A stretch of DNA of 64,000 nucleotides from Nevskia sp. Its GTDB lineage: Bacteria; Pseudomonadota; Gammaproteobacteria; Nevskiales; Nevskiaceae. The position numbers and the translations under genes are program-made. Shown here piece after piece: positions 21,030-30,069 of this stretch. The stretch spans positions 1-64,000 of the forward strand of contig JADGHB010000010.1 in the NCBI GenBank assembly GCA_019689635.1. The letters are read 5' to 3'. Within the stretch, counting starts at the first letter, position 1. Each line of letters begins with the position of its first letter. The notes beneath the pieces are model-generated. The model saw only the letters and a list, made by a program, of their open reading frames with translations. It did no database searches and was not told the DNA's origin.

Positions 21030-22285
21030 CGCCCGTCCGGCACCGCGCGGCTCGCCCGCCACTGCGCCAGGCGCCGTTCGCGCGCGGCGCGCAAGGCCGC
21101 GCCGAACGCCGCGCCTTGCAGGCCCGGCTTGGCCACATCGCGCGCCTGCACTTCGCGCGCCGCGGCCGCCGCCGCGCGCAGCTCGGCGACCGGCGGATAA
21201 TCGCAATCCTCCAGGCCCAAGCGCCCGCGCGCGTCGCACAGGCAGGCTTCGAGCGCCTGTTCGAAAAACTCCGATGCGCGGAAGGCGCGCAAGCGTTCCA
21301 GCAGTTCCAGCAAGGTGCCGGGCCGCAGCTCGGCGGCGCGATGCACGAGGAGATGCTCGCGGGTGACGGCGACGGCCAGTTCGCGCATCGCCGTGGGCAC
21401 GCGCAGGCGCTCGCAGAACGCCTCCACCCGCGGCACGCCGCGCGCGTCGTGGCCGCGGTGGCTCGGCCATTCCGCGCGCGGGGTGTCGGCCTTGCCGAGA
21501 TCGTGGAGCAGCGCGGCGACGCGCACCGGCAGCGAAAAGCCCATGCGCGCCGCGGCATCCACGCTCATCAGCGTGTGGACCAGCGTATCCACCTCGGGAT
21601 GATAGTCGGCGCGCTGTGGCACGCCGTCGAGCGCCGCCAGCTCCGGCATCACGCGCGCCAGGGCGCCCACTTCGTGCAGGGTGCGGAAATAGACGCTGGG
21701 ACGATAGCCCGCCGGGGCGCGTTCGCCGGCGAGCGCGCGCTCGGTTTCCTTCCACACGCGCTCCGCCACCAGGTGATCCACCTCGCCGGCCTGGACCATT
21801 TGGCGCATCACGGCGAGCGTCTCCGGCGCCACGCGGAACCCGAGCGGCGCGAAGCGGGCGGCGAAGCGCGCCACGCGCAGCACGCGCAAGGGATCCTCGG
21901 CGAAGGCCGGAGAGACGTGGCGCAGCACGCGCGCCGCCAGATCGCGCTGTCCTCCGTAGGGATCGATGAGCCGGCCCGCCTCGTCGCGCGCCATGGCGTT
22001 GACGGTCAGATCGCGCCGCGCGAGATCCTGCTCCAGGCTCACGTCCGCCCCGGTGTGGAAAACGAAACCGTGATAACCGCGGCCGGACTTGCGCTCGGTG
22101 CGCGCCAGCGCGTGCTCTTCGCGCGTCTGCGGATGCAGGAACACGGGGAAGTCCTGGCCCACCGGCGTATAACCGGCGGCGATCATCTCCTCCGGCGTGG
22201 CACCGACCACCACCCAGTCGCGCTCGGTCACCGGCAGCCCCAGCAGCGCGTCGCGGACCGCGCCGCCGACCAGGTAGCGCTTCAT
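21026..22285 (-). CDS. cca: tRNA CCA nucleotidyltransferase (multifunctional, with HD domain)
   Basis: A 419-residue enzyme that adds or repairs the 3-prime CCA of tRNAs. It opens [18 protein letters not shown] with the class II nucleotidyltransferase GGxVRD motif, and has the [10 protein letters not shown] signature near residue 90 and the [11 protein letters not shown] helix. The C-terminal HD phosphohydrolase domain has LLHDLGK near residue 255, as in the E. coli multifunctional form. The ATG overlaps the slt stop and its own stop overlaps the start of the small ORF, so translation is coupled on both sides. Confidence 0.96.
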   Translation of the reverse strand: MKRYLVGGAVRDALLGLPVTERDWVVVGATPEEMIAAGYTPVGQDFPVFLHPQTREEHALARTERKSGRGYHGFVFHTGADVSLEQDLARRDLTVNAMARDEAGRLIDPYGGQRDLAARVLRHVSPAFAEDPLRVLRVARFAARFAPLGFRVAPETLAVMRQMVQAGEVDHLVAERVWKETERALAGERAPAGYRPSVYFRTLHEVGALARVMPELAALDGVPQRADYHPEVDTLVHTLMSVDAAARMGFSLPVRVAALLHDLGKADTPRAEWPSHRGHDARGVPRVEAFCERLRVPTAMRELAVAVTREHLLVHRAAELRPGTLLELLERLRAFRASEFFEQALEACLCDARGRLGLEDCDYPPVAELRAAAAAAREVQARDVAKPGLQGAAFGAALRAARERRLAQWRASRAVPDGR

Positions 22286-24294
22286 CGGTCACCCGTCGGC
22301 GCAGCGTCGGGTGCGGCGGACGCGGGCACGGTCGGCACCTCGATCTGGGCGAGCAGGAACGCGGGCTTCTGCGGCTGGCGGCTGGCCAGCCAGGCGAAGA
22401 CCGTCATGTGCCAGAGCACGCGCTGCACGTAGTCGCGCGTCTCGTTGTAAGGGATGTTCTCGATCCACACGTCGACGTCGCGCGGGACGTCCGGCAGCCA
22501 GCGTGCGGCGGGATTGGGCCCGGCGTTGTAGGCGGCGATCGCCAGGGGCAACTGGCCGCCGAACAAATCCAGCAGCTCGCGCAAGTGCGCCGCACCCAGG
22601 GCGAGGTTCACGGCGGGATCGAACAGCTCGGCGGGGCCGGGTAGCGCGCGCGCGTCGCGCCGGGCCGTGCGCCGCGCGGTCCCGGGCATGAGCTGCATCA
22701 AGCCCAAGGCGCCGGCGCGCGAGACCGCCTCGGGATCGTAAAGACTCTCCTGGCGCAGGATGGCGTAGAGCAGTTCGGCCGGCACGGCGTTTTGCTGGGC
22801 GGCGGCCGCGATCGGCGCGTCGTAGGGTCGCGGATAGAGCAGCGCGTAGTCGTCGAACACCCGTTGGCGGCTGGCGCTGGCGATGACCTGGGAATACCAG
22901 CCCCAGTCGCGCGCCAGGCCCACGGCCTGTCGCTGCTGTGCCGGCGGCAGGCCGTCGAACGCGTACCACCACTCGGCCGCGGCCTGCGCTTTGAGATCGC
23001 ACAGATACAACTCGTGCGCGCGCTGGAACGCCGGCAGGCGCGCGAGCTGCGCGGCGGCCTGCGCATCCAGCGCGAGCGGCTGCGGATGCGGCGCATAGGC
23101 CTGGTTCAGGCGCAGCGCGGCGAGCAGCGCGTAGTAGTTGTCGTCGCTCGCGAGCTGCGCGTATTGCGCCTGTGCGGCCTCGGCTTGCCCGAGCCGCTCG
23201 GCGACGCGCGCGCTCCAATAGCGCCAGCGCGGCGCGCCGCGTTCCGCTTCCGGCAGCCGCGCGATCGCCTGCGCGGCGCGCGCCCAGTCGCCGGCCCACA
23301 GCGCCGCGCGCGCTTCCCATTGCGCGGCGATCGAGTCGAAGTCCGCGTCCGAGACGCGCGCGAAGTAGTCCAGCGCCTGCGGCCGCCGGTCCCAGGCCAG
23401 ACCCAGCGCCAGGGCGCGCGCCAGCCGGCTGGCGAGCGCCGCATCGGGCCGGCGCGCGTCGAGCAGCGGCTGATAACGCTCCAACGCCGCCTGCGGTTCC
23501 TGGCGCGCGAGTCGCGTCCAGCCGTCGAGCAGGGCCTGCGGCTCCACCGCGCGTTCGGGATGATCGATCAGCGCGTCGATCTGCGCCTGGGGCCGCTCGA
23601 TCAACGCCGCCCATTGCACCACCGGACCGGCAAGCTCCGGCGGCAATTCGCGCGCGAGGCGGCGCGCCAGGGCGCTGGCTCCGGCGGCCAGCGCCGCCCG
23701 CGCGCGCTCCTCGATCAGCGCCGGGGTGAGCAGTTGCTGTTGGCGCAGCCAGTCGAAAACCGCGTCGCATTCGGTCGGCAGCTCGCGGCCGGTGAGCCAC
23801 AGCGCGGTCGCTTGCGGCGCGAGTTGCTGGGTGCGGCCGAGCGCGATGCGCGCCTGAAGCGCAGCGCAGCGCAGGGCGCTGGTCGCGCTGGTTTCCCGAT
23901 ATTGGGAGAGAAAGCGCGCCCACTGCCGCCGCTCGGCGAGGCTTTCGAGCCAGTCGCTGCGCAGGGCAGTGCCGACCGGCTCGTCCGCGTGGCGCTGTTC
24001 GAAGGCTTCCACGTCGCGATCCACGGCCTCGTCGGCGCCGCGCTGGAGCCGGGCGCGAAGCCGCGCCGCGCGCAGATAGGGGTACAGCACATAGGCCTTC
24101 AGGGCGGCGCTGTCGGGCGTGGTCGGCGGGGAACCCGCTTGCGCTTGCGCCAAGGCCGCCAGGAACTGCGCGCGCACCGCCGCGTCAGGATCGGAATCCG
24201 CCGCAGCGGCCGCGCCCACGCCCACCAGCAGCGCGGCGATCGGCGCGAGCAGCGGCAAGGAACGGCGGAGGGCGAGCATGAGTTCGGGTAGCAT
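22282..24294 (-). CDS. slt: Soluble lytic murein transglycosylase
   Basis: A 670-residue periplasmic enzyme that cleaves peptidoglycan with formation of 1,6-anhydromuramic acid. A signal peptide ([20 protein letters not shown]) leads into a long alpha-helical ring region (about 40-470) with many alanine-rich helices, then the lysozyme-like SLT domain with catalytic glutamate in [29 protein letters not shown] and [10 protein letters not shown]. The start could also be five codons downstream (MLALRR). It is divergent from the TauE gene and first in the slt-cca string. Confidence 0.94.
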   Translation of the reverse strand: MLPELMLALRRSLPLLAPIAALLVGVGAAAAADSDPDAAVRAQFLAALAQAQAGSPPTTPDSAALKAYVLYPYLRAARLRARLQRGADEAVDRDVEAFEQRHADEPVGTALRSDWLESLAERRQWARFLSQYRETSATSALRCAALQARIALGRTQQLAPQATALWLTGRELPTECDAVFDWLRQQQLLTPALIEERARAALAAGASALARRLARELPPELAGPVVQWAALIERPQAQIDALIDHPERAVEPQALLDGWTRLARQEPQAALERYQPLLDARRPDAALASRLARALALGLAWDRRPQALDYFARVSDADFDSIAAQWEARAALWAGDWARAAQAIARLPEAERGAPRWRYWSARVAERLGQAEAAQAQYAQLASDDNYYALLAALRLNQAYAPHPQPLALDAQAAAQLARLPAFQRAHELYLCDLKAQAAAEWWYAFDGLPPAQQRQAVGLARDWGWYSQVIASASRQRVFDDYALLYPRPYDAPIAAAAQQNAVPAELLYAILRQESLYDPEAVSRAGALGLMQLMPGTARRTARRDARALPGPAELFDPAVNLALGAAHLRELLDLFGGQLPLAIAAYNAGPNPAARWLPDVPRDVDVWIENIPYNETRDYVQRVLWHMTVFAWLASRQPQKPAFLLAQIEVPTVPASAAPDAAPTGDR

Positions 24295-24326
24295 GCGCGG
24301 ACTTCGCCCATTCTAGACCCTCGCCC

Positions 24327-25127
24327 GTGGACGTCCTGCTGCTCAGCGTGCCGGTGTTCCTCGCCGTCGGCGCGGCCACCGGCGTGCTCGCGGGATTGTT
24401 CGGTGTGGGCGGCGGACTCGTCGTGGTGCCGGTGCTGGCCACCGTGTTGCCGCATCTGGGCGCTGCCGATTCGGTCCTGATGCAGGTCGCCGTGGGCACT
24501 TCGCTGGCGACCATCGCGGTCACCTCGCTGTCCTCGATGAGCGCGCACCATCGCCGCGGCGGCGTGGTGTGGCCGTTGTTCTGGCGCTTGGGTACCGGCA
24601 TCGTCGGCGGCGCGCTGCTCGGCGCCCGCATCGCGCATTTTCTGCCGAGCGCCGCGCTGCAGACCGCCGTCGGCCTGGGCATGCTGGCGATCGCGGCGCA
24701 GATGGCGCTGAAGCTCGAACCCCAAGGCGGACACGCCGTGCCCGCCACGCCCGTCGTGGCGGCGTGCGGCGCCGCCATCGGCGGGATCTCCACGCTGATC
24801 GGCATCGGCGGCGGATCGATGACCGTGCCGCTGTTGAGCGCCTGGGGCGTGGAGATGCGCAAGAGCGTGGGCACCTCCGCGGCCTGCGGCGTGCCGATCG
24901 CCTGGGCCGGCGCGCTCGGTTTTGCGCTCAACGGCGCGGGCGTCGGCGGCCGGCCGCCGTGGAGTCTGGGCTACGTGGACCTGCCGGCCTTCGCCGCCAT
25001 CGCCTGCACCAGTCTGCTGACGGCGCCGCTGGGTGCGCGGCTCGCCCATCGGCTGCCGCCGGCGCTGCTGCGCCGCGGCTTCGCCGCTTTCCTGCTGCTG
25101 GTCGGAGCGAAGATGCTGCTCGCTTGA
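24327..25127 (+). CDS. TauE/SafE-family transporter
   Basis: A 266-residue membrane protein with about eight hydrophobic helices. It shows the family's two-repeat pattern: GVLAGLFGVGGGLVVVPVL in the first half and AAIGGISTLIGIGGGSMTVPLL in the second. Members are proposed to export or import sulphur-containing or other small organic anions; the substrate here is unknown. The start is GTG 24327. It is divergent from slt with a 32-base gap, so promoters must overlap the 5-prime ends. Confidence 0.88.
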   Translation: MDVLLLSVPVFLAVGAATGVLAGLFGVGGGLVVVPVLATVLPHLGAADSVLMQVAVGTSLATIAVTSLSSMSAHHRRGGVVWPLFWRLGTGIVGGALLGARIAHFLPSAALQTAVGLGMLAIAAQMALKLEPQGGHAVPATPVVAACGAAIGGISTLIGIGGGSMTVPLLSAWGVEMRKSVGTSAACGVPIAWAGALGFALNGAGVGGRPPWSLGYVDLPAFAAIACTSLLTAPLGARLAHRLPPALLRRGFAAFLLLVGAKMLLA

Positions 25128-25134
25128 GCGGCGT

Positions 25135-25848
25135 TCAGGCGGCGTGCGCGCGCATTCGCCGCAGCTCGGCGAATCCGAAGTGGACGAAGCTCAAGCCGGC
25201 ATAGACCGGCACGACGAGATTGAGGATCGGCACCAGCTGGAGCGCCGCAGCGACCAGGCCCAGGCCGAACAGTCGGCCGCGCTGGGCCGCGCAGAACCGT
25301 CGGTACTCCTGCCGGCTGGCGTGCTCGGACAGCGCGTCGTAGCGGAACAGGCGCTGGTTGAGCCAGGCGTTGAGGACCAGCGGCAGCACCAGCGCCGGCA
25401 GGCCGAACAGCCATAGCGGCAGGCAAACCAGCCAGGCGAGCAGATACAGCAGCGTGGCCGCCACGGCGTTGGCGAGGCTGCCGATCAGCGTCCCGCCTCG
25501 GCGGCGCTCCAGATCCGGGTAATCGCGCGCGGCGACGAACGCGACCATGACCGGCAGGGCGATCGCGGAGGTGATCAGCAGCGCGCTCGCCTGCACCAGG
25601 GGCGGCAGGATCAGGAACAGCGCCACGGCCACGGAAAACTCCGCCAGCCCGTGCAGCAGCCCTGGCCCGAGCCAGCGCTCCAGCGCCGGCACCGTGGCCA
25701 GATGCTGGAGGCCGCGCACCAGGTCGCCCCAGAAGAAATAAGCCAGCAAGCCCCACAGCAGGGCCGCGCCGAGCAGCGGCCACAGCACCAGGCCCAGCAT
25801 GCGCGGCGTGAAGAAATCGCGCAGCGCGGCGGCGAGCGCGGCGTTCAT
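25135..25848 (-). CDS. EI24-domain (CysZ-like) membrane protein
   Basis: 237 residues with four or more hydrophobic segments (LVLWPLLGAALLWGLLAYFF, FSVAVALFLILPPLVQASAL, LYLLAWLVCLPLWLFGLPALV) and the family ending LVPILNLVVPVYAGLSFVHF. E. coli CysZ takes up sulphate, but other EI24 proteins have no known role and no sulphate genes are near. ATG 25848 (MNAALAAALRDFF) was chosen over the track start 31 codons upstream. A GC-rich hairpin without a T run (25873-25891) lies between it and oxyR. Confidence 0.75.
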   Translation of the reverse strand: MNAALAAALRDFFTPRMLGLVLWPLLGAALLWGLLAYFFWGDLVRGLQHLATVPALERWLGPGLLHGLAEFSVAVALFLILPPLVQASALLITSAIALPVMVAFVAARDYPDLERRRGGTLIGSLANAVAATLLYLLAWLVCLPLWLFGLPALVLPLVLNAWLNQRLFRYDALSEHASRQEYRRFCAAQRGRLFGLGLVAAALQLVPILNLVVPVYAGLSFVHFGFAELRRMRAHAA

Positions 25849-25960
25849 AGCGGCGCGAGCAGCGTGCAGGGGCCCCGCGCATCGCGCGGGGCTGCTAGCG
25901 TCGCGAGTCGACGCAGGCATGAGACAGTGCGCACTCGACAAAGCGTTGACGCCGGGGGTC

Positions 25961-26917
25961 TCATCGCGGCGCTTCCGGCTTGAACGTCGGCTCTTCCTTC
26001 GGCAGCCAGGTCACGCCGCGCAGACCGCAATGCAGGATCGCGTCGCGCAAGCAGCGCACGGCGGCGAAGCGCGGGAAACTGCGCCGCCAGATCAGGGCGA
26101 TGCGCCGGCTGGGGGCCGGCGGCACGAAGGGAACCGCCGGCAGCGGCGGACGCGGCTCGGCCGGCCGGTTGTCGATCGAGCCGCGCGGCAGCACGGTCAC
26201 GCCCAGGCCGGAGGCGACCATGTAGCGTATGGTCTCCAGCGAGCTGCCGGTGTGCGGACGCGGGCCCTCGCCTTCCGCATCCACGCACTGGGGGCAGGCC
26301 TCGATCACCTGCTCGCGGAAACAGTGCCCCGGACCCAGCAGGAGCAGGCGCTCCTGGGCGAGCTTCTTCGCCGGCAGCGCTTTCTCGTGCGCCCAGCGGT
26401 GGCCGGGCGGCAAGACGATGACGAATTCCTCGTCGTACACCGCCCAGGCCGCCAGGCCGTGCAGATCCACCGGCAGGGCCACCACCGCCACGTCCAGCTC
26501 GTTGTCGCGCAACTGCTCGAGCAGCACCGCGGTGAAGTTCTCCTCGATCACCAGCGGCATGCGCGGCGCACGCTGCGTCAGCTCGGGCACCAGGTTGGGC
26601 AGCAGATAGGGCGCGACGGTGTAGATGGCGCCCAGGCGCAGCGGACCGAGCAGCTCGTCCTTGCCTTCGGCGGCGATGTCTTCGATGAGCTTGGCCTCCG
26701 CCAGCACGCGCCGCGCCTGGGCGATGATGCGCTCCCCGACCGGCGTGGGTCGCGCCTCGCCGCGGATGCGTTCGAACAGCGTCACGCCCAGCTCCTCCTC
26801 GAGCTTCTTGAGCGCCACCGACAGCGTCGGCTGCGAGACGAACGAACGCTCGGCGGCGCGCGAGAAGTGCCGCTCCTTGTCGAGATTGACCAGATAGCGC
26901 AGTTCGGTCAGGGTCAT
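25961..26917 (-). CDS. oxyR: Peroxide-responsive LysR regulator OxyR
   Basis: 318 residues. An N-terminal winged helix (MTLTELRYLVNLDKERHFSRA, SFVSQPTLSVALKKLE) is followed by a LysR-type sensor domain. The two redox cysteines are in GHCFREQVIEAC near residues 200-209, the same nine-residue spacing as Cys199 and Cys208 of E. coli OxyR, so the disulphide switch is intact. Hydrogen peroxide would activate it. It lies 39 bases downstream of hemF on the same strand. Confidence 0.94.
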   Translation of the reverse strand: MTLTELRYLVNLDKERHFSRAAERSFVSQPTLSVALKKLEEELGVTLFERIRGEARPTPVGERIIAQARRVLAEAKLIEDIAAEGKDELLGPLRLGAIYTVAPYLLPNLVPELTQRAPRMPLVIEENFTAVLLEQLRDNELDVAVVALPVDLHGLAAWAVYDEEFVIVLPPGHRWAHEKALPAKKLAQERLLLLGPGHCFREQVIEACPQCVDAEGEGPRPHTGSSLETIRYMVASGLGVTVLPRGSIDNRPAEPRPPLPAVPFVPPAPSRRIALIWRRSFPRFAAVRCLRDAILHCGLRGVTWLPKEEPTFKPEAPR

Positions 26918-26956
26918 GGAAGGACGCTCGGGATCAAACGCTGTTTCCTCGTCGCT

Positions 26957-27871
26957 TCACGACCAGTCGCGGGGCACCAGGAATTTTTCATGCAGCTCGG
27001 CCTCGGGCGAACCCGCCTCGGGGCGCCAATCGTAGCGCCAGACGGCGCAGGGCGGCAGCGACATCAGGATGGACTCGGTGCGTCCGCCGGATTGCAGGCC
27101 GAACAGGGTGCCGCGGTCCCACACCAGGTTGAACTCCACGTAGCGGCCGCGGCGATACGCCTGCCAGTCGCGCTCGCGCGCGCCATAGGGCAGGTCCTTG
27201 CGCCGCTCCACGATGGGCAGGTACGCCGGCAGGAAATGATCGCCGACGCTGCGCGTGAACGCGAAAGCGCGCTCGAAACCGCCTTCGTCCCAGTCGTCGA
27301 AGAACAGCCCCCCGATCCCGCGCGGCTCGCCGCGATGCTTGAGAAAAAAATATTCGTCACACCATTTCTTCAGGCGCGGATACAGGTCCGCGCCGAACGG
27401 CGCGCAGGCCGCGCGCGCCTGCGCGTGCCAGTGACGCGCATCCTCCTCGAAACCGTAGTACGGCGTGAGATCGAAGCCGCCGCCGAACCACCACACCGCC
27501 GGCTCGCCCGCTTTCTCGGCGATGAAGAAGCGCACGTTCAAGTGCGCGGTCGGCACGTAGGGGTTGCGCGGATGGATCACCAGCGACACCCCCAGGGCGC
27601 GGAACCCGCGGCCGGCCAGCTCGGGCCGGCGCGCGCTGGCCGTCGGCGGCAGCCGCGCTCCGCACACGTCCGAATACGCCACGCCCGCGCGTTCGAACAC
27701 CGCACCGCCCTCGAGCACGCGCGTCTCGCCCCCGCCGCCTTCCGCACGCGTCCACGGATCGGCGCGGAAACGCCGACCGCCGTCGAGCGTCTCCAAGGCG
27801 ACGCCCAGGCGCGCCTGCAAGTCGCGCAGGTAACGCTCGACCCGCGCGGGTTCGGGGGGCTCGGGATTCAT
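26957..27871 (-). CDS. hemF: Oxygen-dependent coproporphyrinogen III oxidase
   Basis: A 304-residue cytoplasmic haem-synthesis enzyme that oxidatively decarboxylates coproporphyrinogen III to protoporphyrinogen IX. Family markers are [34 protein letters not shown] near residue 130, [15 protein letters not shown], and the late [20 protein letters not shown]. Need for oxygen suggests an aerobic or facultative host. The adjacent OxyR gene is downstream on the same strand. Haem supply here pairs with HemE at 54 kb. Confidence 0.95.
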   Translation of the reverse strand: MNPEPPEPARVERYLRDLQARLGVALETLDGGRRFRADPWTRAEGGGGETRVLEGGAVFERAGVAYSDVCGARLPPTASARRPELAGRGFRALGVSLVIHPRNPYVPTAHLNVRFFIAEKAGEPAVWWFGGGFDLTPYYGFEEDARHWHAQARAACAPFGADLYPRLKKWCDEYFFLKHRGEPRGIGGLFFDDWDEGGFERAFAFTRSVGDHFLPAYLPIVERRKDLPYGARERDWQAYRRGRYVEFNLVWDRGTLFGLQSGGRTESILMSLPPCAVWRYDWRPEAGSPEAELHEKFLVPRDWS

Positions 27872-27984
27872 GAGCTCAGTTTAGCCTCGACACATCTGGG
27901 CCACGCCGTAAGACCGGCGCGCCATGCGCGACCTCCGCTGATCTGCGCAATAGCGCCGCCGATCACCCCGGTCGATTCCTGGAA

Positions 27985-28100
27985 ATGTTGAATTTCACAC
28001 ATAATAATTAAAAAATATTTATATATTTATTTGATATTGTTAATAAAATACTTTAACAAATGAGTAAAAAACTTCTCGTTTACCCGCATCCAGCAGGCAG
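27985..28100 (+). promoter_or_regulatory. AT-rich leader and promoter region of the small-peptide locus
   Basis: Within the 280-base gap between divergent hemF and the peptide gene is a run of about 100 bases that is overwhelmingly A and T (TTAAAAAATATTTATATATT and similar), in a region otherwise about two-thirds GC. Several -10-like boxes can be drawn (TATTTA, TATAAT-like), so I do not name one. A GCCCG/CGGGC hairpin with a short T run follows near 28117-28134, before the peptide start. Such AT-rich patches often mark silenced or horizontally acquired promoters; that is inference. Confidence 0.55.
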
Positions 28101-28151
28101 ATAGTTTTGCTTCGCCCGCAATTTTACGGGCTTTTGCTTGGAGATACTGAA

Positions 28152-28289
28152 ATGACGACAGAAACCATCGAGTTTGCCGGTCTGGAGTACGAGGTCGCCA
28201 GCGTCGGCGCCACGGAGTCCTCGAATGCCGAGGAAAACCAGGCGGCGTTCTTCGTGTTCTTTTATCGCCTGCCCGAGCAGGTGCTGTGA
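28152..28289 (+). CDS. 45-residue peptide, candidate modified-peptide precursor
   Basis: The peptide begins MTTETIEFAGLEYEV and ends AAFFVFFYRLPEQVL. The first 30 residues are acidic and polar (a leader-like part rich in E, T, S) and the last 15 are strongly aromatic and hydrophobic. It has no cysteine, no signal peptide and no long hydrophobic helix. ATG 28152 has TTGGAGAT upstream; the track start 15 codons earlier lies in the hairpin region. It has its own AT-rich promoter region, is followed by a strong terminator, and then two related unknown proteins in the same direction. That layout is what precursor genes of ribosomally made modified peptides show. It matches no class I know, so the precursor role is a hypothesis. 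Confidence 0.6.
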   Translation: MTTETIEFAGLEYEVASVGATESSNAEENQAAFFVFFYRLPEQVL

Positions 28290-28295
28290 GCGTCG

Positions 28296-28331
28296 GCGGG
28301 CGGAGCGCGTCGCGCGTCTCCGCCCGCTTTT
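28296..28331 (+). terminator. Strong hairpin with T run between the peptide gene and its downstream partners
   Basis: GCGGGCGGAG (28296-28305) pairs perfectly with CTCCGCCCGC (28318-28327), followed by TTTTCTCT. It lies seven bases after the peptide stop and 27 before the next ATG. Partial read-through would make the short peptide mRNA far more abundant than the mRNA for the two downstream proteins. Confidence 0.88.
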
Positions 28332-28357
28332 CTCTCCAATTGTCGCGGGGGCATTCC

Positions 28358-29182
28358 ATGCACGCATCCCATCCCGAACTGAGCCACTTCGTGGCGCGCG
28401 TCGAACAGAGTTTCGACCGCGAGGATCCGCAATCCTTTTGGACGCTCCAGGACGATTTCATCGCCCTGCTGCGCAGCGGTTTCCCGGCCGCGGCGCTCAA
28501 CAATGAGCTCGCGCAACTGGCGCAGAATCCCGCTTATCAGGGCGATTGGCAAACCAATCAGCTCGTGCTCCACCGCGCGCGCGGCTGGGCCCTGGCGCTG
28601 TGGCTCTACGAGCGCCCGCGACGCTATCTGCACAGCACGCCCTACTACGGCATGCTGGCGCCGCTCGGCGACGACTGCCTGCATTACGAGGTTTATGAAC
28701 TACCGGCCGACCATCGCAACGAGGTCTTCGACCCCGCCCAGCGCCTGAGCCCGGCGGGCGCCGGCCTGGTCGGCCCCGGCGGTGTCCTGCTGCTGCACTC
28801 TGACCGACAGGTATACGACTTCCGCAGCGCACGGCCCTGTGTGACGTTGAAGTTCACCACCGCGGCTGTGCAACCGATGGAATGGCTATTCGCGCGCGAC
28901 ACTCTGTACGCGGTTCAGGCCAACGACAGCACGCTCGATTCCACCCAATTGCGGGTAGCGGCTTATACCCTCGGCCGTCTGGCGCACCCTTCTTCGCGCG
29001 AACCGCTGGAATATCTGAGCCGCCACGCCCATCATGCGGTGCGCTGGGCCGCGGTGCGCAACCTTGCACAGATCGACCGCGAAGCCGCACTCGCCGGGCT
29101 CGAACGCATGAGCGTCGACCCGCATCCGCATCTCCGTCGTGCTGCGGCGGAAACGCTGCGCCGCGCCCGCCGGGAGGTCTGA
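28358..29182 (+). CDS. Unknown protein, cupin-like domain plus HEAT-like repeats (A)
   Basis: 274 residues, not recognised as a named family. The N-terminal third is helical (FVARVEQSFDREDPQSFWTL, QLVLHRARGWALALWLYE). A beta-rich middle follows, with CLHYEVYELPADHR and GPGGVLLLHSDRQVYDF, resembling the strands of a cupin barrel. The last 90 residues look like HEAT-type helical repeats (QLRVAAYTLGRLAHPSSREP, HAVRWAAVRNLAQIDREAAL, PHLRRAAAETLRRAR). The histidine pair expected for a cupin metal site is absent, unlike the next gene, so it may be a non-catalytic partner. The ATG has GGGG upstream; its stop is two bases before gene B, so the two are co-translated. Confidence 0.7.
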   Translation: MHASHPELSHFVARVEQSFDREDPQSFWTLQDDFIALLRSGFPAAALNNELAQLAQNPAYQGDWQTNQLVLHRARGWALALWLYERPRRYLHSTPYYGMLAPLGDDCLHYEVYELPADHRNEVFDPAQRLSPAGAGLVGPGGVLLLHSDRQVYDFRSARPCVTLKFTTAAVQPMEWLFARDTLYAVQANDSTLDSTQLRVAAYTLGRLAHPSSREPLEYLSRHAHHAVRWAAVRNLAQIDREAALAGLERMSVDPHPHLRRAAAETLRRARREV

Positions 29183-29184
29183 GC

Positions 29185-30069
29185 ATGGCGATCACCCTGA
29201 ACCTCGAGGCGCCGCGCCGGGTCGGCGTCGAGGAGCTGATCGACTTCGTCGCGCACGAAATCGATCTGCGCGATCCGCAGAACATCCTCGCGGCCGCGCC
29301 GCTGCTGAGCGGCCTGGCCGAGGACCGCGAGCTGGTGACGCGCCGGCTGAACGAAGAAGTCCGGCGGCTGTTCAAAGGCCCGGCGCTGAGTTCGGCGCAG
29401 TCGCTGTTCCTCGGCGGGGGCAAAGGTTTCTACCTGCGCGCCAACTTGTGGCCCCCCGCCGCCGACATCGCCGGCGGGCTGGTCACTCGCGACCGTTTCT
29501 CCTATGACCTCGCTCACGACCACAACTACAACTTCCTGACCGTCGGTTACTCCGGTCCAGGTTACTGCAGCGACATCTACGAATACGACCGGGAAACGCT
29601 CAGCGGGGAACCGGGCGAGCCCGTGGCGTTGCGCTTCCTGGAGCGAGTGCATTTCCGCACCGGCATGGTGATGTTCTATCGCGCCAGCAAGGACGTGCAC
29701 ATCCAATATCCGCCGGAAGACCTCAGCATCAGTCTCAACCTGATGGTCGCCGACGCGCACACGCGCTTGCGCGATCAATTGTTCTTCGACCTAGAACGGC
29801 GCGTGCTGCTGGACTATCCTGCTTCGGCGGACATCTCCAAGCGCGTCTCCATCCTGCGTCTCGCGGGCCGCATCGGCGACCAGAATACGCGACAGCTCCT
29901 GAGCGATCTGGCAAGCCGCCACCCCTGCCAGCGCACTCGTTGGGCTTGCTACGAAGCGCTGGCCGAGGGCGCGTCATGCACCGCCGCCGTGTGGGAAACC
30001 GCCTGCCGGGATCCCGCGCCGCTGGTCGCCGGACGCGCGCGCCGTCGGCTTGTGACGCTAGCCGCGTGA
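29185..30069 (+). CDS. Unknown protein, cupin-like domain plus HEAT-like repeats (B)
   Basis: 294 residues with the same layout as protein A: helical N-terminus, beta-rich centre, HEAT-like C-terminus. The centre holds LAHDHNYNFLTVGYSGPGY, then SDIYEYD, then GMVMFYRASKDVHIQYPP. The HxH, a following glutamate and the later histidine are spaced as in a cupin-type metal site, so an iron- or manganese-dependent oxygenase or isomerase is possible. C-terminal helices (LLSDLASRHPCQRTRWACYEAL) may bind a peptide partner. GGGAGG precedes the ATG. The 3-prime end overlaps the convergent GGDEF/EAL gene by 12 bases. Function inferred from architecture only. Confidence 0.7.
   Translation: MAITLNLEAPRRVGVEELIDFVAHEIDLRDPQNILAAAPLLSGLAEDRELVTRRLNEEVRRLFKGPALSSAQSLFLGGGKGFYLRANLWPPAADIAGGLVTRDRFSYDLAHDHNYNFLTVGYSGPGYCSDIYEYDRETLSGEPGEPVALRFLERVHFRTGMVMFYRASKDVHIQYPPEDLSISLNLMVADAHTRLRDQLFFDLERRVLLDYPASADISKRVSILRLAGRIGDQNTRQLLSDLASRHPCQRTRWACYEALAEGASCTAAVWETACRDPAPLVAGRARRRLVTLAA

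Noticed and set aside
28107-28151. An earlier start for the 45-residue peptide (adding MLRPQFYGLLLGDTE)
   Set aside because: It begins inside the hairpin region with no ribosome binding site, while ATG 28152 has TTGGAG at good spacing.
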